From Buxus sempervirens (taxonomy: Eukaryota > Streptophyta > Magnoliopsida > Buxales > Buxaceae): DNA of 64,000 nucleotides. A program made the position numbers and the translations under genes. The notes beneath the pieces are model-generated. The model saw only the letters and a program-made list of their open reading frames with translations. It had not been told where the DNA came from and did not search any database. Shown in pieces: positions 51,140-64,000 of the stretch. Positions within the stretch are counted from its first letter, which is position 1. The number at the start of each line of letters is the position of its first letter. The DNA is taken from assembly GCA_947561395.2 (NCBI GenBank), contig OX387188.1, positions 35,521,942 to 35,585,941 on the forward strand, in the 5' to 3' direction.

Positions 51140-51345
51140 TACTGTACATGACAACATCTCGTGAAAGCTGGGAGGTTTAAAGTAGATGAGGGGATGGAAT
51201 ATAGGACATTTTACTTTTCTTTCCAACGGGTGGGCGATGTTTTGGGATGATGTCTACTGCTATGTTTATTTGAATTGGTCATTGTTGCTACTGCTGTGAG
51301 ATGTTGTCATGTATAGCATCTTACGGTTATTGTTTTCTCAAGTGG
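51140..51345. repeat. Inverted-repeat element of the 4.7-kb hairpin family
   Basis: GTACATGACAACATCTCGTGA at the left and the inverse-oriented TGTGAGATGTTGTCATGTAT at 51296 face each other about 150 bp apart. The right arm extends to TAGCATCTTACGGTTATTG and matches the sequence at 4702-4804 over about 60 bp. Confidence 0.5.
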
Positions 51346-52489
51346 ATCTACTTAGAAAATTTATAATAATGAATAAACACTGATCATGGAATGCTCTACA
51401 AGGTAGTATCTCACCATCATAACAGTGACCAATTCAGGTAAACATACGTCGGAGAAAATTTCAACCCATTTTAGGGTTACGATAAATGAGTTTAATAATG
51501 TTGCTTTTGAATAAATGTGATTTCAAATGATGTAACTGTCGCGTATAAAAAATAGACCCCTTTTTTTACGCTACCAAAGTCACAAACGAAATCTCTCAAA
51601 GTCACATGGCTCTACCATGGAAAGTCATTGAGACTTTGGAGGACAGAGAACAAGGGTGTCTAAAACAGATAGAAAGAAGAGGAATGTACAATGGAACAAT
51701 TATGATAGATGGAAAATGGGGCATATTCTATTGCTTTTTCTTTTTATTGTTAGAGGAAAATTTTGAGAGCCATACAGCGAAATAAAATGGGATTCTTTTA
51801 GAAAATTACGTACTTTATTATATTACTGAAAAAGGGGATCATATCGTTTGTAATTTGATGTTGCATTGTTTCCTGCTGTTGAAGTGGGATGCTTTGACAT
51901 GGAGAACTGTAAATGATTTCATTCCTTAACCAATTTTACAAATTTGAATGGAAAGCTCAATTGCTTTACATGTAACCAGATACACCCAAAGTGTGTTTTG
52001 ATGTTGCGGTTACTAAAATGTCTTAATCAAGAGGGGATCCTCCGTTTGAGTGATCCATATCAATGGGTTTTGGTGGGCCATCTCCATTTCATACTTTTTT
52101 TCTTTTAGCAATCAGTCACAGAGAAAGACAACCGGAAGGCCCCACCCAAAGTTCAGCATAAAAGAGGAAGAAGGAGATTGGCGTGGAAGGGTTGCAGTGG
52201 GATAGGACCCTAAATTTGTGGTGCGTGGAGTGGAAGGAGCTGCTGTTGCTTTCCAGAATAACAGCCACACATGGAGGGTTGAAAATCATCTAAAAATCAA
52301 TTTTCTTTCAAAAAAAAATTGATTATTTATTTATTATCAATGTACCAATCACAACACCATGCATGATTTCTAACGCAGACGATTTGATCCTCAAATGGGG
52401 TGTGGAGGAGCATCCGCAGCAGCATATTCGAAAGGCAGTTATAGAATAATTCCACAACTTGACTAAAACCTCTGTGTGTGATGTCTTGT

Positions 52490-52797
52490 GAGCCGTTTTA
52501 TGTGACCTTATTACGGCATTTTTTTCTACAATGGCATAATAAGTGTTTTGATAAAAAAATTTATAACGGCATTTGTCTATAAAATGCTGTAATAAACTAT
52601 TTTATAGTGGCTTTTTTTCTTATAAAATGCCGTAATAATTTATTTTATAATGGCATGTCTTATAAAATACTGTAATACATTATTTTTTACAGATGAAATG
52701 CTGTATTAAGGCACTTGTAATGACACTTTTACGAAAGTGCCATTATATAAGGTGTCACTACATCATCCTTTTTTTTTTTTTTTCTTTTTTGGTAGTG
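52490..52797 (-). mobile_element. CACTA-like transposon terminus with subterminal repeats
   Basis: Read on the minus strand, the segment begins CACTACCAAAAAAG, then a second CACTA word (GTAGTGACACC). Seven or more degenerate copies of a TTAYGGCATTTTATA word follow in both orientations. A CACTA-type end followed by clustered subterminal repeats is the usual layout of CACTA elements. I could not find the other end, so it is probably a truncated non-autonomous copy. Confidence 0.5.
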
Positions 52798-53198
52798 TGA
52801 GAGAATAGAAATTACCATATAATTGAATAATGGAAGGACAAACCTGTTTTTCAACTTTGAAGGTGTTCAGCTTTCCAAAATAAGCCACTTACAGAAGTTT
52901 AATGGCTACACAAGTTGAATCTCATAATAAATATTTTTTGAGTTCCTCACAATATTTTAATTATGTTGTAACCACTGTTATCTTTAGTGTAAGAACAAGC
53001 AACACTTAACGTATAGAGAAATATTTACCTCAAATTCAAATAGAACTCAACCTCTCAAAACCCTAAACCTGTCCTTAAATTGTTGAACAGTGTAAAAGAA
53101 TTTTGTGTTTTCAGCATTTTCATGGACCAAAAAAAAAAGAAAAAAAAGGTTTCATGAAGCCTGGAAACATATATCCATGGTAACGAGATAAAATACGG

Positions 53199-53301
53199 GC
53201 CACATACAAATACAGGTTACCTTACGCAAAGTGTAAAAAGATTCGAGATATGTGGTGCACAGGGAAGAGGCATCAATGATCAGATCTGGCAAAGGTTTAA
53301 T
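53199..53301 (-). pseudogene. Squalene epoxidase exon-6 fragment (duplicated)
   Basis: About 100 bp closely match the 3' end of SQE exon 6 with its donor and the first intron-6 bases (54576-54679). They share GCCACATACAAATACAGG, ACCTTACGCAAAGTGTA and CAGATCTGGCA, with substitutions and small indels. It retains intron sequence, so it arose from DNA, not by retroposition. The reading frame is broken. Confidence 0.8.
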
Positions 53302-53823
53302 CTTTGTTGGAATTTAAAAGTGACCTTGCTTTCTGTGGGATTGGCATAGAATCTGTGACAGTGCTTGAATACAAAAGTTTTGAAAAAGTTCATCCTTCCT
53401 CGCATGTCTTTCAAAACATTCCTAGCTCAGTAATCCTGTTGCAGTTAATTCTTGGGCCCTTGAATGAGAAGAAATATGCAACAATATTGATATTGAAGAA
53501 AATTTAATTGCAATGAATATCACCAATGAAACCCATAATAAGAACAAACAACTCTTCATCTATGAGGTAGTCCAAATGTTCAGAGAAATATTTATTTCAA
53601 ACCAAAAGAGATTTTTTTTCCCCATCTGGTAACTTTCTCAAAGAGACATTTTGTGCATACATTTGATGAACCAAGACTTGCCAGTCTATAACTTTGAAAA
53701 ACATCCACAGTATCCACTCTTCATGGAAGTATATTTTGCACAGGGTAAATTACTGAAACAAATTAACCTTGTCTTTACACCAACAGAACTGCAGATTTTT
53801 CAGTATCTGTAATTAATACTCTT
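53302..53823. other. 3' flank of the squalene epoxidase gene
   Basis: I see no gene here. It probably contains the SQE 3' untranslated region and the spacer to the exon-6 fragment. Confidence 0.4.
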
Positions 53824-57189
<3,366 letters not shown>

Positions 57190-58682
57190 CACGGAACAAA
57201 AAGAAACAATGAGACCAAGAAGAATGAAAGGGATCTTCTTCGATCGTGTTTCTGTTTTCTTCTTTTACTTCTCTCAGTCCAGTCCGGCTTTGTTTTTGCC
57301 TCCCGTTTTTAAGTGTTGAGTCCATTTCCTCTACGACTTCCTCTCTTTCCGTCCATACTGCGTGACTTGCCCTTGGGTCTGCGCAAGTCTCCGTCGATGT
57401 TGACGTCTCTTTTCAAATATAAGATTATTTTTACAAAACAGACCTTGGCTGTTGGGAAAACAGTTGGAAATACGAAACGCATGCTTGTGGCCGTTTACGT
57501 AAATAATAATCCACGTATTTGTCTTAATTGGTTGGCAGTAACGGTGCCGCTTAATATCATGCTTCGAGCAGCATCAAATTATTTATGGATGCGTCTTTTG
57601 TAAGCGGTAATGGTAGAATTATTAATTAAGAATTGTAAAATAAGAGAAAGCGCAATGGAAGTGGAAATCTGACGCAGCATCTGCAACTCCATTGTATTCC
57701 TTTTTCTTTTTGGTAAAATCCAGCAATTACTTGTTTTACTAATTAACAATTTAACAGAAAAAAAAACATATGTTACTAAAATTCTTAAGGACATAGCTGA
57801 AATACCAGATCCAGATCTATCTACAAGCCTTATAAAGATCAATTAGTTATCTTCAAGCCATCCCTTCATTTTTTGTTCTTTTTTGGTTGCCGACACGGGT
57901 GGGTAGTGGTGGTGTGCGCTCTGAAGGCAAATCACATTAATTTACCTACAAGAATAGCAAAGGAGTACATCGACCTACATGCCATCTTTTACTTATGTAA
58001 GGAGATGACCTGCTTTGCACAGCTAAATCCAAAGCATTTTCAGTTTGCTATTTGAAATACTTTACTGTCATTTGGATTATGACTAATATTGTGTGAGTTA
58101 ATAATTGCCCATCATCCTATAAAATAAACAATAAAAATAAAAAAAGTGAGTTTAACCGGTAGAAGAATACGCCACATGTGCCCTTCAGGTGGCTCATCAA
58201 AGACATCTACTCACCTGTTTAGCTCATTATTTACCCTTAACGGTGGTCCTCCATTGTTCCCGTAAGTAAGGATCATTAACCATAACAAATATGTAAAGCC
58301 TACAATGGAGAATTCATATCAAACTGTTAAATAACCATTGAATTACTATCTGCGTTCAACGAAAACCAACAACCCACTAATCCTTTCCAGTGGACTGGGG
58401 ATCACACTTTTTTTAATTTTACAGTTAGCACCGTGGCTTAGTATAAGCAGCAGATTCGCAATGTCGGGATAGCCTTGTCGGTGGCCATGGCGGTGGGCAA
58501 GAAATGTACTAGACAAATTATTACTTTTACTCGAGTGAATATAATCATTCCTCCTTTTCTTTCCACATGGTGAGCTCAAAATCGAGTGGAATATCATAAC
58601 GCAACGAAACTTTAGCTGTAGCCGCTATTGCAATGGTTCTAACCCAGGAAAAGAAAATAGGGAGAATCAATAATTTATACAG
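57190..58682. other. Intergenic region without a supported gene
   Basis: The first few hundred bases are the probable SQE leader and promoter, with CT-rich stretches. Beyond that I see only short chance frames. Confidence 0.4.
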
Positions 58683-58869
58683 AGGATTTGCAAGCTAAGC
58701 TGATGAGATCACCTATTTTCACGAGTGAGAGTAGAGTGACACCGGATAATGATATTGAAGTGACGTCACGAGGTAAAGCAAAATTTACATAAGGATTTGC
58801 AAGCTAAGCTGATGAGATCACCAACGATTTTCGTGAGAAGAGAGTGACACGGGATAATGGCATTGAAGA
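58683..58869 (+). repeat. Tandem duplication (109-bp period) upstream of the MYB gene
   Basis: AGGATTTGCAAGCTAAGCTG at 58683 recurs at 58792, and about 78 bp of each copy align with few changes. The spacer contains the palindrome TGACGTCA (58761-58768) and CGAGGTAAAGC. A near copy of that spacer (ATGTCAAGAGGTAAAGC) reappears at 60918, after the LINE. Confidence 0.8.
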
Positions 58870-60912
58870 AAATCCTCTCTTCAAGGCCTCAAGAATTTTC
58901 TTTTTGACTAATGCTCAAGTTCAGGTCAGAAAATTAATTTTTCAAAGAGCTGTTTTTTAGTTGGCAATTCTATGTCTTCCTCAAGGATCAACATTATCTC
59001 TTCATGCCTTGGCATCTCTCGGAAACCTTTCCCTATCACTCACTTGGGTGCCCCTTTATATATTGACCGCTTGAAGCCAGCTTTATTCAATTTCCTCATT
59101 GATAGACTCAAGAACAAGGTGGTAGGTTGGAAAGGCAGGCTTCTCTCTCAAGGTGCTATACTGGTTCTTCTCAGGCATGTTCTTAGTAGTATACCTATCT
59201 ACATCATGTCATCCCTTCTTCCATTTTAACACAAATTGAAAAACTTTGTGCTGATTTTTTCTGGGGTGAATTTGAAAGCAAAACAAAGAGAAAATGGGTT
59301 AGTTGGAACAAAATATGCCAACCAATAAAATCAGGTGGTTTGGGGATCAGAAGTCTTAATAGTATTCTTAAAAGCTTCCGGTTGAAACAAGCTTGGAGAT
59401 CAGTTGAAAATAAGTCTTTATGGGCCACTTTTTTTAGGAATAAATATGTGAAAAGCAAGCACATCTTCCAAATCTCTTGTTCTCATTTTGGATCTAAACT
59501 TTGGTGTCAAATTTCCAGTCTTCTCAATGTTGTAAAGAATCATTCTTGCTGGATACTTCGTATGGGAGACATTAGTTTAAAATGAGATCCTTGGTTGCCG
59601 GATATAGACAGACTTTCTTCTTCTTTTCATCTCTTCTCGGATGACATTTTTGTCAAAGATGCTTTTAACCAAGGTGATCTATCTCAAATCATTTTCACTT
59701 GCTTGCGGGAATCCTTAGATTCTCTTGGTTTTCATTTATCTCAACAAGAGGATAGATTTATTTGGAAGCTGAATCCCTCAGGTAAATTTTCCTTGAAATC
59801 AGCCTATGGAATTTTTTCTCCTCATTTTCATATGCATGTGATTTGGCGCTTTCTCTGGGTAAAGTGGATCCCCATGAAAGTTTCAGTTTTTGGAAGCTTC
59901 TTCATAAAGCAGTACCTTTGGACCAAGATATCCAACGTCTTGGAATTCAATTAGCTTCCAGATGTACTTGTCGTTTTTCACACCAATCAGAAAACATAGA
60001 ACCTTTATTTCTTCAAAGTGAGCTTGCTGTTTCTCTTTGGAGGCACTTTAGTTGAATCATGAACTTCCAATTTCGAGATGCTTCACTTTTCTCTTTTCTA
60101 ATGAGTTGGTTCTCTAAGTCTTCAACGAAATCTCAAGCAGGCTTTCTCCATATTCTGGTTCCTTGTTTGATCATTTGGGAGATTTGGAAAGAGCGCAATA
60201 GGAGATTATATGACAATTTTATTACTTCTACTGGCCAGCTTCTTTCCAGAATTACATTTCATATAAAGGAAATTATGTTTCTCTTCATTCCAAAGAAGGA
60301 CAACAATAGAGAATCAATTTCTTCTCTCATAGACCTTGGCATCCCTACCTTAAGTTGCAGATCTTCATCTATTCTATCACTTAAGTGGTTGAAACCTCCC
60401 ATTGGATTTCTGAAGCTGAATATAGATGGTTCCTTTCTTGGAAACCCAGGACCAGGAGGAAGCGGTGGTATTCTTAGAGATGCTAATGGCTCTTTTATAT
60501 TGGCTTTCTCCATTTTTTTTTTTTATCATTGTTCTAACAATGAAGCTGAAGTTAAAGCTTTGTCTCATGCCTTAGAGATTTGTATATCAACAGGCTACCA
60601 TGATTTGTATATTGATTCGGATTCAAAAAACCTAATCAACTGGATGAAAGGATTATCTTCTCCTCCTTGGCACTTGTTTTATTGGATATCCAAGATCAAA
60701 TCTCATCTCTCTTCATGCAATTACCATCTCTCTCACGTTTACAGAGAAGTGAATACTGTTGCTGATTCCTTGGCAAAAATTGGTGCTAATGGTCTTTCTC
60801 AGCTCTTTTCCCACCCCTCTCTTTTGCCTAAAGAGATTATTGGCCATTTTAGATTGGATAAATCTGGTTTACTCAATCTCAGAATTGTATAAATAAAACT
60901 TACTTTTACTTC
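58870..60912 (+). mobile_element. 5'-truncated, inactivated LINE (L1-type)
   Basis: Plus-strand frames give the end of a LINE reverse transcriptase (SSGQKINFSKSC, then the RLKPALFNFL and KVVGWKGRLLSQGA blocks). A zf-RVT region follows, then an RNase H domain (about 60390-60800) whose four acidic residues survive in NIDGS, NNEAE, YIDSDS and TVADSLA. TGA stops stand at 59583 and 60053, both where Trp is expected, and frameshifts lie near 59230 and 59895. There is no ORF1 and no 5' end. The left boundary at 58870 is inferred from the interrupted tandem copy. The 3' end is the A/T-rich stretch before 60913. Confidence 0.85.
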
Positions 60913-60935
60913 AAAGGATGTCAAGAGGTAAAGCG

Positions 60936-60942
60936 CATATAA
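60936..60942 (+). promoter_or_regulatory. Candidate TATA box of the MYB gene
   Basis: CATATAAG sits within the near-palindrome GCGCATATAAGCGC, about 85 bp before the ATG at 61026 and just beyond the LINE 3' end. Confidence 0.35.
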
Positions 60943-61001
60943 GCGCACATGTTGTGGATTTTGTCATATGGTTCGGAAAAAACATAGGAACTGAAACTAC
61001 A

Positions 61002-61022
61002 TGGTGGTGGTGGTGGTGGTGG
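61002..61022 (+). repeat. (TGG)7 microsatellite just before the MYB start
   Basis: Seven perfect TGG units end four bases before the ATG at 61026. In the MYB frame they would encode seven Trp if an upstream ATG (60918) were used. Confidence 0.9.
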
Positions 61023-61025
61023 TTG

Positions 61026-61589
61026 ATGGGGTGGAGAAAGGGGCATTGGACTGCTGAAGAAGATACGCTGCTTTCTGAATATGTTAGTTCGCATGGGGAG
61101 GGAAGATGGACTTCTGTGTCTAAGTCTTCAGGTAATTGCTGTTTCCATGCTATTCGATAAAAAGGCTAATGTAAACTTGGTTATGAGAGATATACATACA
61201 TATATTTGCTTATATCTCCCTTTCTGGCTTCAGGTTTGAATAGGAATGGCAAAAGTTGCAGATTAAGGTGGGTAAATTATCTCAGACCTGGCCTCAAGAA
61301 AAGTCAACTAACTACTGAAGAAGAAAGCATAATCATAGAGCTGCATGCCTTGTGGGGGAACAAGTAAATGCTGCCTTACTACATTTAAGATTCTACTTCA
61401 ATTCTTTCTTTCTTGGTTTGCTGGTTTATTCACAGAACACATGTCATTAATAAATGTACAAAATACAGATGGTCTACCATAGCGAGATACTTACCTGGAA
61501 GAACAGACAATGAGATTAAGAACTACTGGATAACTTATCTCAGATACAAGGAAAAGTACGCCGAGAGTCAAGAAAAGCAAAATAATTAG
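61026..61589 (+). CDS. R2R3-MYB transcription factor, minimal (118 aa)
   Basis: Three exons (61026-61131, 61234-61363, 61469-61589) join in phase to 118 residues. R2 runs from [10 protein letters not shown] to RWVNYL with its three Trp (the [11 protein letters not shown] segment is typical). R3 runs from LTTEEE to YWITYL with WGNKWSTIA and [13 protein letters not shown], and its first Trp is replaced by Leu as usual in plant R2R3-MYBs. The intron positions are those conserved in plant R2R3 genes. Only about 14 basic or polar residues follow R3, so there is no activation or EAR-type C-terminus, unlike the common 200-350 aa. It may be a competitor-type short MYB or a truncated gene. A LINE lies 113 bp upstream. 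Confidence 0.8.
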
Positions 61590-62438
61590 ATTCACAGAAG
61601 CCAACCACAGCAGCAACACGCACCTGATAAGGAAAGAATATTACCTCAGCTAGAAAAAATATCATGGCATTGTGTGCAAGGGAAAAGGAAAGGAAGAGAA
61701 TGTTTTCATGTATCCCAACTTAGAAGACCAGTGCTTTTTGATGATGTTTCAAGATGGTGTGTTTAACAACAACAAAATCATTATATAAACTACAAAGGCT
61801 GGTGCACATATATACATGTGCATAATATAGCATTGTGTCTGATAAATTGTGTATTATGCTCCTATGTGAACTAGACTTTTTAAAACGTAATCTCGCAACA
61901 AGGCCGGGGTTAGGCATGAGTAAAAACACAGTTCTTCCTCACTCTTATCAGATATGAAACTTTTCTGGCCTCTTTGCTCAATTAGTCTCTGTTCTGATTC
62001 TGGGTGAATAGGATCCATCACGTGGATCTTCCAAAAAATACAATTATACGTCTGGACGAAGTTGTAAAAACTCAAATGATGATCAGATCAGCTTTCTAAA
62101 AAAATTTTCTACTCATGGTAAGACCAAGTACAGTTTGGTTGAGTCTATTCAAAAGCACCATAACCTGATGTAGGTCCTGTTGAGTCACAAGAGGAGGTAG
62201 ATTGGCGACAAAGCCTAACCTTTGTGCAAGATGACTCTAGTACTCAAATTATACCAATTTCAGTTGTAATTTGTAATAAGAAACCCAAAATTAATGAAAA
62301 AGAAGAAGCAACAATATACTCAAATTACACGGATTGCACCATAGATCTCCAACATATTGGCCCACCTAATAGCGTAAACACATATCCTGTAGTAGACCAC
62401 ATGTCATATATATCCCCAGCATAGCTTGAATCCAAATA
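61590..62438. other. 3' flank of the MYB gene
   Basis: This holds the probable 3' untranslated region or decayed C-terminal coding sequence of the MYB gene. No continuous frame with MYB-like content follows the TAG at 61587. Confidence 0.35.
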
Positions 62439-63450
62439 TTATATGACCAAAAGAGAAGCCTGTTGTCTCTCAAACAATATGCCATAACCTGCTGTGCGTT
62501 TTAAGTACCTCAAGATCCACTTGATTGCTTGCCAATGCTCTCTACCTGGACTTTCCATTCCCTTGCTAACCACACCCACAGCATGTGTCAAATCTGGTCT
62601 AATGCAAACCATTGCGTACATCAGACAACCCCCATCGCACTAGCATATGGTAGTCCTGACATGTCCTTCATTTCTGCCTTTGTATTTGGGCTTAGTTCAG
62701 CCAACAACCTAAAGTGATCTGCGAACGGAGTACTCACTGGTTTAGCATAGCCCATACCGAACCTTCCCAAGATTGTCTCTACATATTTCTGTTGAGACAC
62801 CCATAACCTTCTAGCCTTCTTGTCCTTGTGAATCTTCATGCCAAATATCTTCTTAGCAACACCTAAATCGTTCATTTCAAATGCTTTGCTGAACAAGGAC
62901 TTCAGTTTCTAAACATATTCCATGGTCTTAGCAGCAATCAGCATATCATCAATGTACATCAAGAAAATATATGAACCATCTTCAAGAACATTAAAGTAAA
63001 CACAGAAATCATATTCACACCTTGTGTAGCCAATCTGCACCCACGTAGGAATTGAACTTATTGAACCATTACCATGGAGACTGCTGCAGCCCATAAAAAG
63101 ACTTCTTCAACCTACAGATAAGGTACTACTTGCCAGGTTGCATAAACTCTTCTTGCTAAGCCATATAAATATCTTCCTTCAGATCCCCATGAAGGCAGCA
63201 TTTACATCAAGCTGTTCTAATTCCGTACCATAATTGGCTGCTAAAGCCAGTATTGCCTTGATAGAAGTGCGCCTTACAACTGGGGAGAATACTTCATTGT
63301 AGTTTATCCCTTTATTTTGTGAGTACCTCTTTACCACTAGTTGAGCTTTGAATCTTTCTTCTTCCTTTTCTGATATTGCTTCCTTATTTCGATACACCCA
63401 CTTGCACCCAATTGCCTACTTTCCTTTAGGAAGCTCCCACCCACAGGAAA
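62439..63450 (-). mobile_element. Ty1/copia pol remnant (reverse transcriptase region)
   Basis: On the minus strand, successive broken frames give copia reverse-transcriptase blocks in order: CKWVYRNK, KAQLVVKRYSQ, YNEVFSPVVR, DVNAAF, the catalytic-type YIDD at 62945-62956, the KIFGMKIHKDK block, and YAMVCIRPDL...WILRYLKRT. Stops and frameshifts (for example a TAG just before CKWVY) inactivate it. No LTRs are visible in the window, and integrase and gag parts are absent. Confidence 0.85.
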
Positions 63451-64000
63451 AAAAGAAACTAGAGAAATCTAGGTTACTATACAACTCCATAAGCAATTCA
63501 TTTGTAATTTTTCTATATATTTCTATTAGTAGCCAATGAAAAATTTAGTACTTCGCCAAAAGTCTCCTTGTACTATCTTTTAGTATCCTCTGAGTACACT
63601 AAACTTTTCATAAAAGACAGAATTTGGTAATTCATGAAACAGAAATCCTAACCACCACTTCCTGCAAATTTCATACGCTAACTAATTTTTAAAAAAAAAT
63701 CTGAAAGGAGATACCATTTCAAAGTATTCTTCTCACTGGATAGGATCCAGCATGAGTCTAAGAAGAGAAGATGAAATTACTTAAGTAAATTATGCTATCC
63801 CTCCTAAACAACCGAAAATATGAAACCCGTCCAATTTTGACATTATCAGCCTCTACTTTCCAAACAGATGTAACAATCCCCATTTAGAGAGATATCTATG
63901 AACTGGTTTCCCCTAAAACACTAAGGTGGGATCCCATTTGTGATTAGTCCTCCGAAATTCCCCAATTCCTTCAAAATCTTTCAGCACCACTGATGGCCAG
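63451..64000. other. Right edge of the window, no supported gene
   Basis: I recognise nothing here. It may contain more of the copia element or its flank, cut by the window edge. Confidence 0.3.

Larger units (their letters stand above)
50238..53198. other. Intergenic region with repeat fragments
   Basis: No gene is supported. The first 500 bp are the probable leader and promoter of the DUF789 gene. The remainder holds the hairpin-family repeat (51.1-51.3 kb) and the CACTA-like terminus (52.5-52.8 kb). Confidence 0.4.

Noticed and set aside
52986..53600. Two similar stretches (AAGAACAARCAAC...AGAGAAATATTTA) at 52986 and 53545
   Set aside because: The similarity is short and AT-rich. It could flank the SQE fragment as direct repeats, but the evidence is too weak to call an element.

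Overview
The window is nuclear DNA of a flowering plant, most likely a woody or early-diverging eudicot. The genes are intron-rich with plant-type families, the intergenic DNA is AT-rich, and LINE, Ty1/copia, Ty3/gypsy, SINE, Helitron-like and MITE debris is common. I cannot name the species from sequence alone. There are no bacterial-type operons, CRISPR arrays or rRNA, and I recognised no tRNA gene.

Seven multi- or single-exon genes are well supported, and I could join their exons in phase. In order they are: a WEB-family coiled-coil protein of the PMI2/PMI15 type (minus, 509-2507); a 20-exon LisH/coiled-coil/HEAT-repeat protein homologous to the RAB11-binding protein RELCH (plus, 5743-21599), which has one AT-AC U12-type intron and one GC-AG intron; a reticulon-like B protein (minus, 24577-26289); a type-2 non-specific lipid-transfer protein (plus, 34887-35180); a NACK1/KIN-7A cytokinetic kinesin (minus, 36740-42750) with a second GC-AG intron and a perfect mitosis-specific activator motif upstream; a DUF789 protein (minus, 45439-50237); and squalene epoxidase (minus, 53824-57189). 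Two further genes are shorter or less certain: a 74-aa glycine/cysteine-rich membrane protein (minus, 22907-23131) and a very short R2R3-MYB (plus, 61026-61589).

The genes look like an ordinary unlinked neighbourhood (chloroplast movement, endosomal trafficking, ER shaping, lipid transfer, cytokinesis, sterol synthesis, transcription). Nothing suggests a metabolic cluster. The accessory DNA lies mainly at 2.9-5.7 kb, 26.3-34.7 kb, 50.3-53.8 kb and 57.2-64 kb. It includes a nearly perfect 388-bp foldback MITE with a 9-bp target duplication, two tiny Helitron-like elements, a one-ended CACTA-like terminus, a tRNA-derived SINE, a decayed LINE that appears to have landed inside a duplicated promoter segment of the MYB gene, and a Ty1/copia pol remnant at the right end.

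I did not find a clearly new multi-gene system. The observations most worth a second look are the U12 AT-AC intron, the MSA element at the NACK1-type kinesin, the LINE/tandem-duplication structure in front of the MYB gene, the squalene epoxidase exon fragment downstream of the intact gene, and the foldback MITE.
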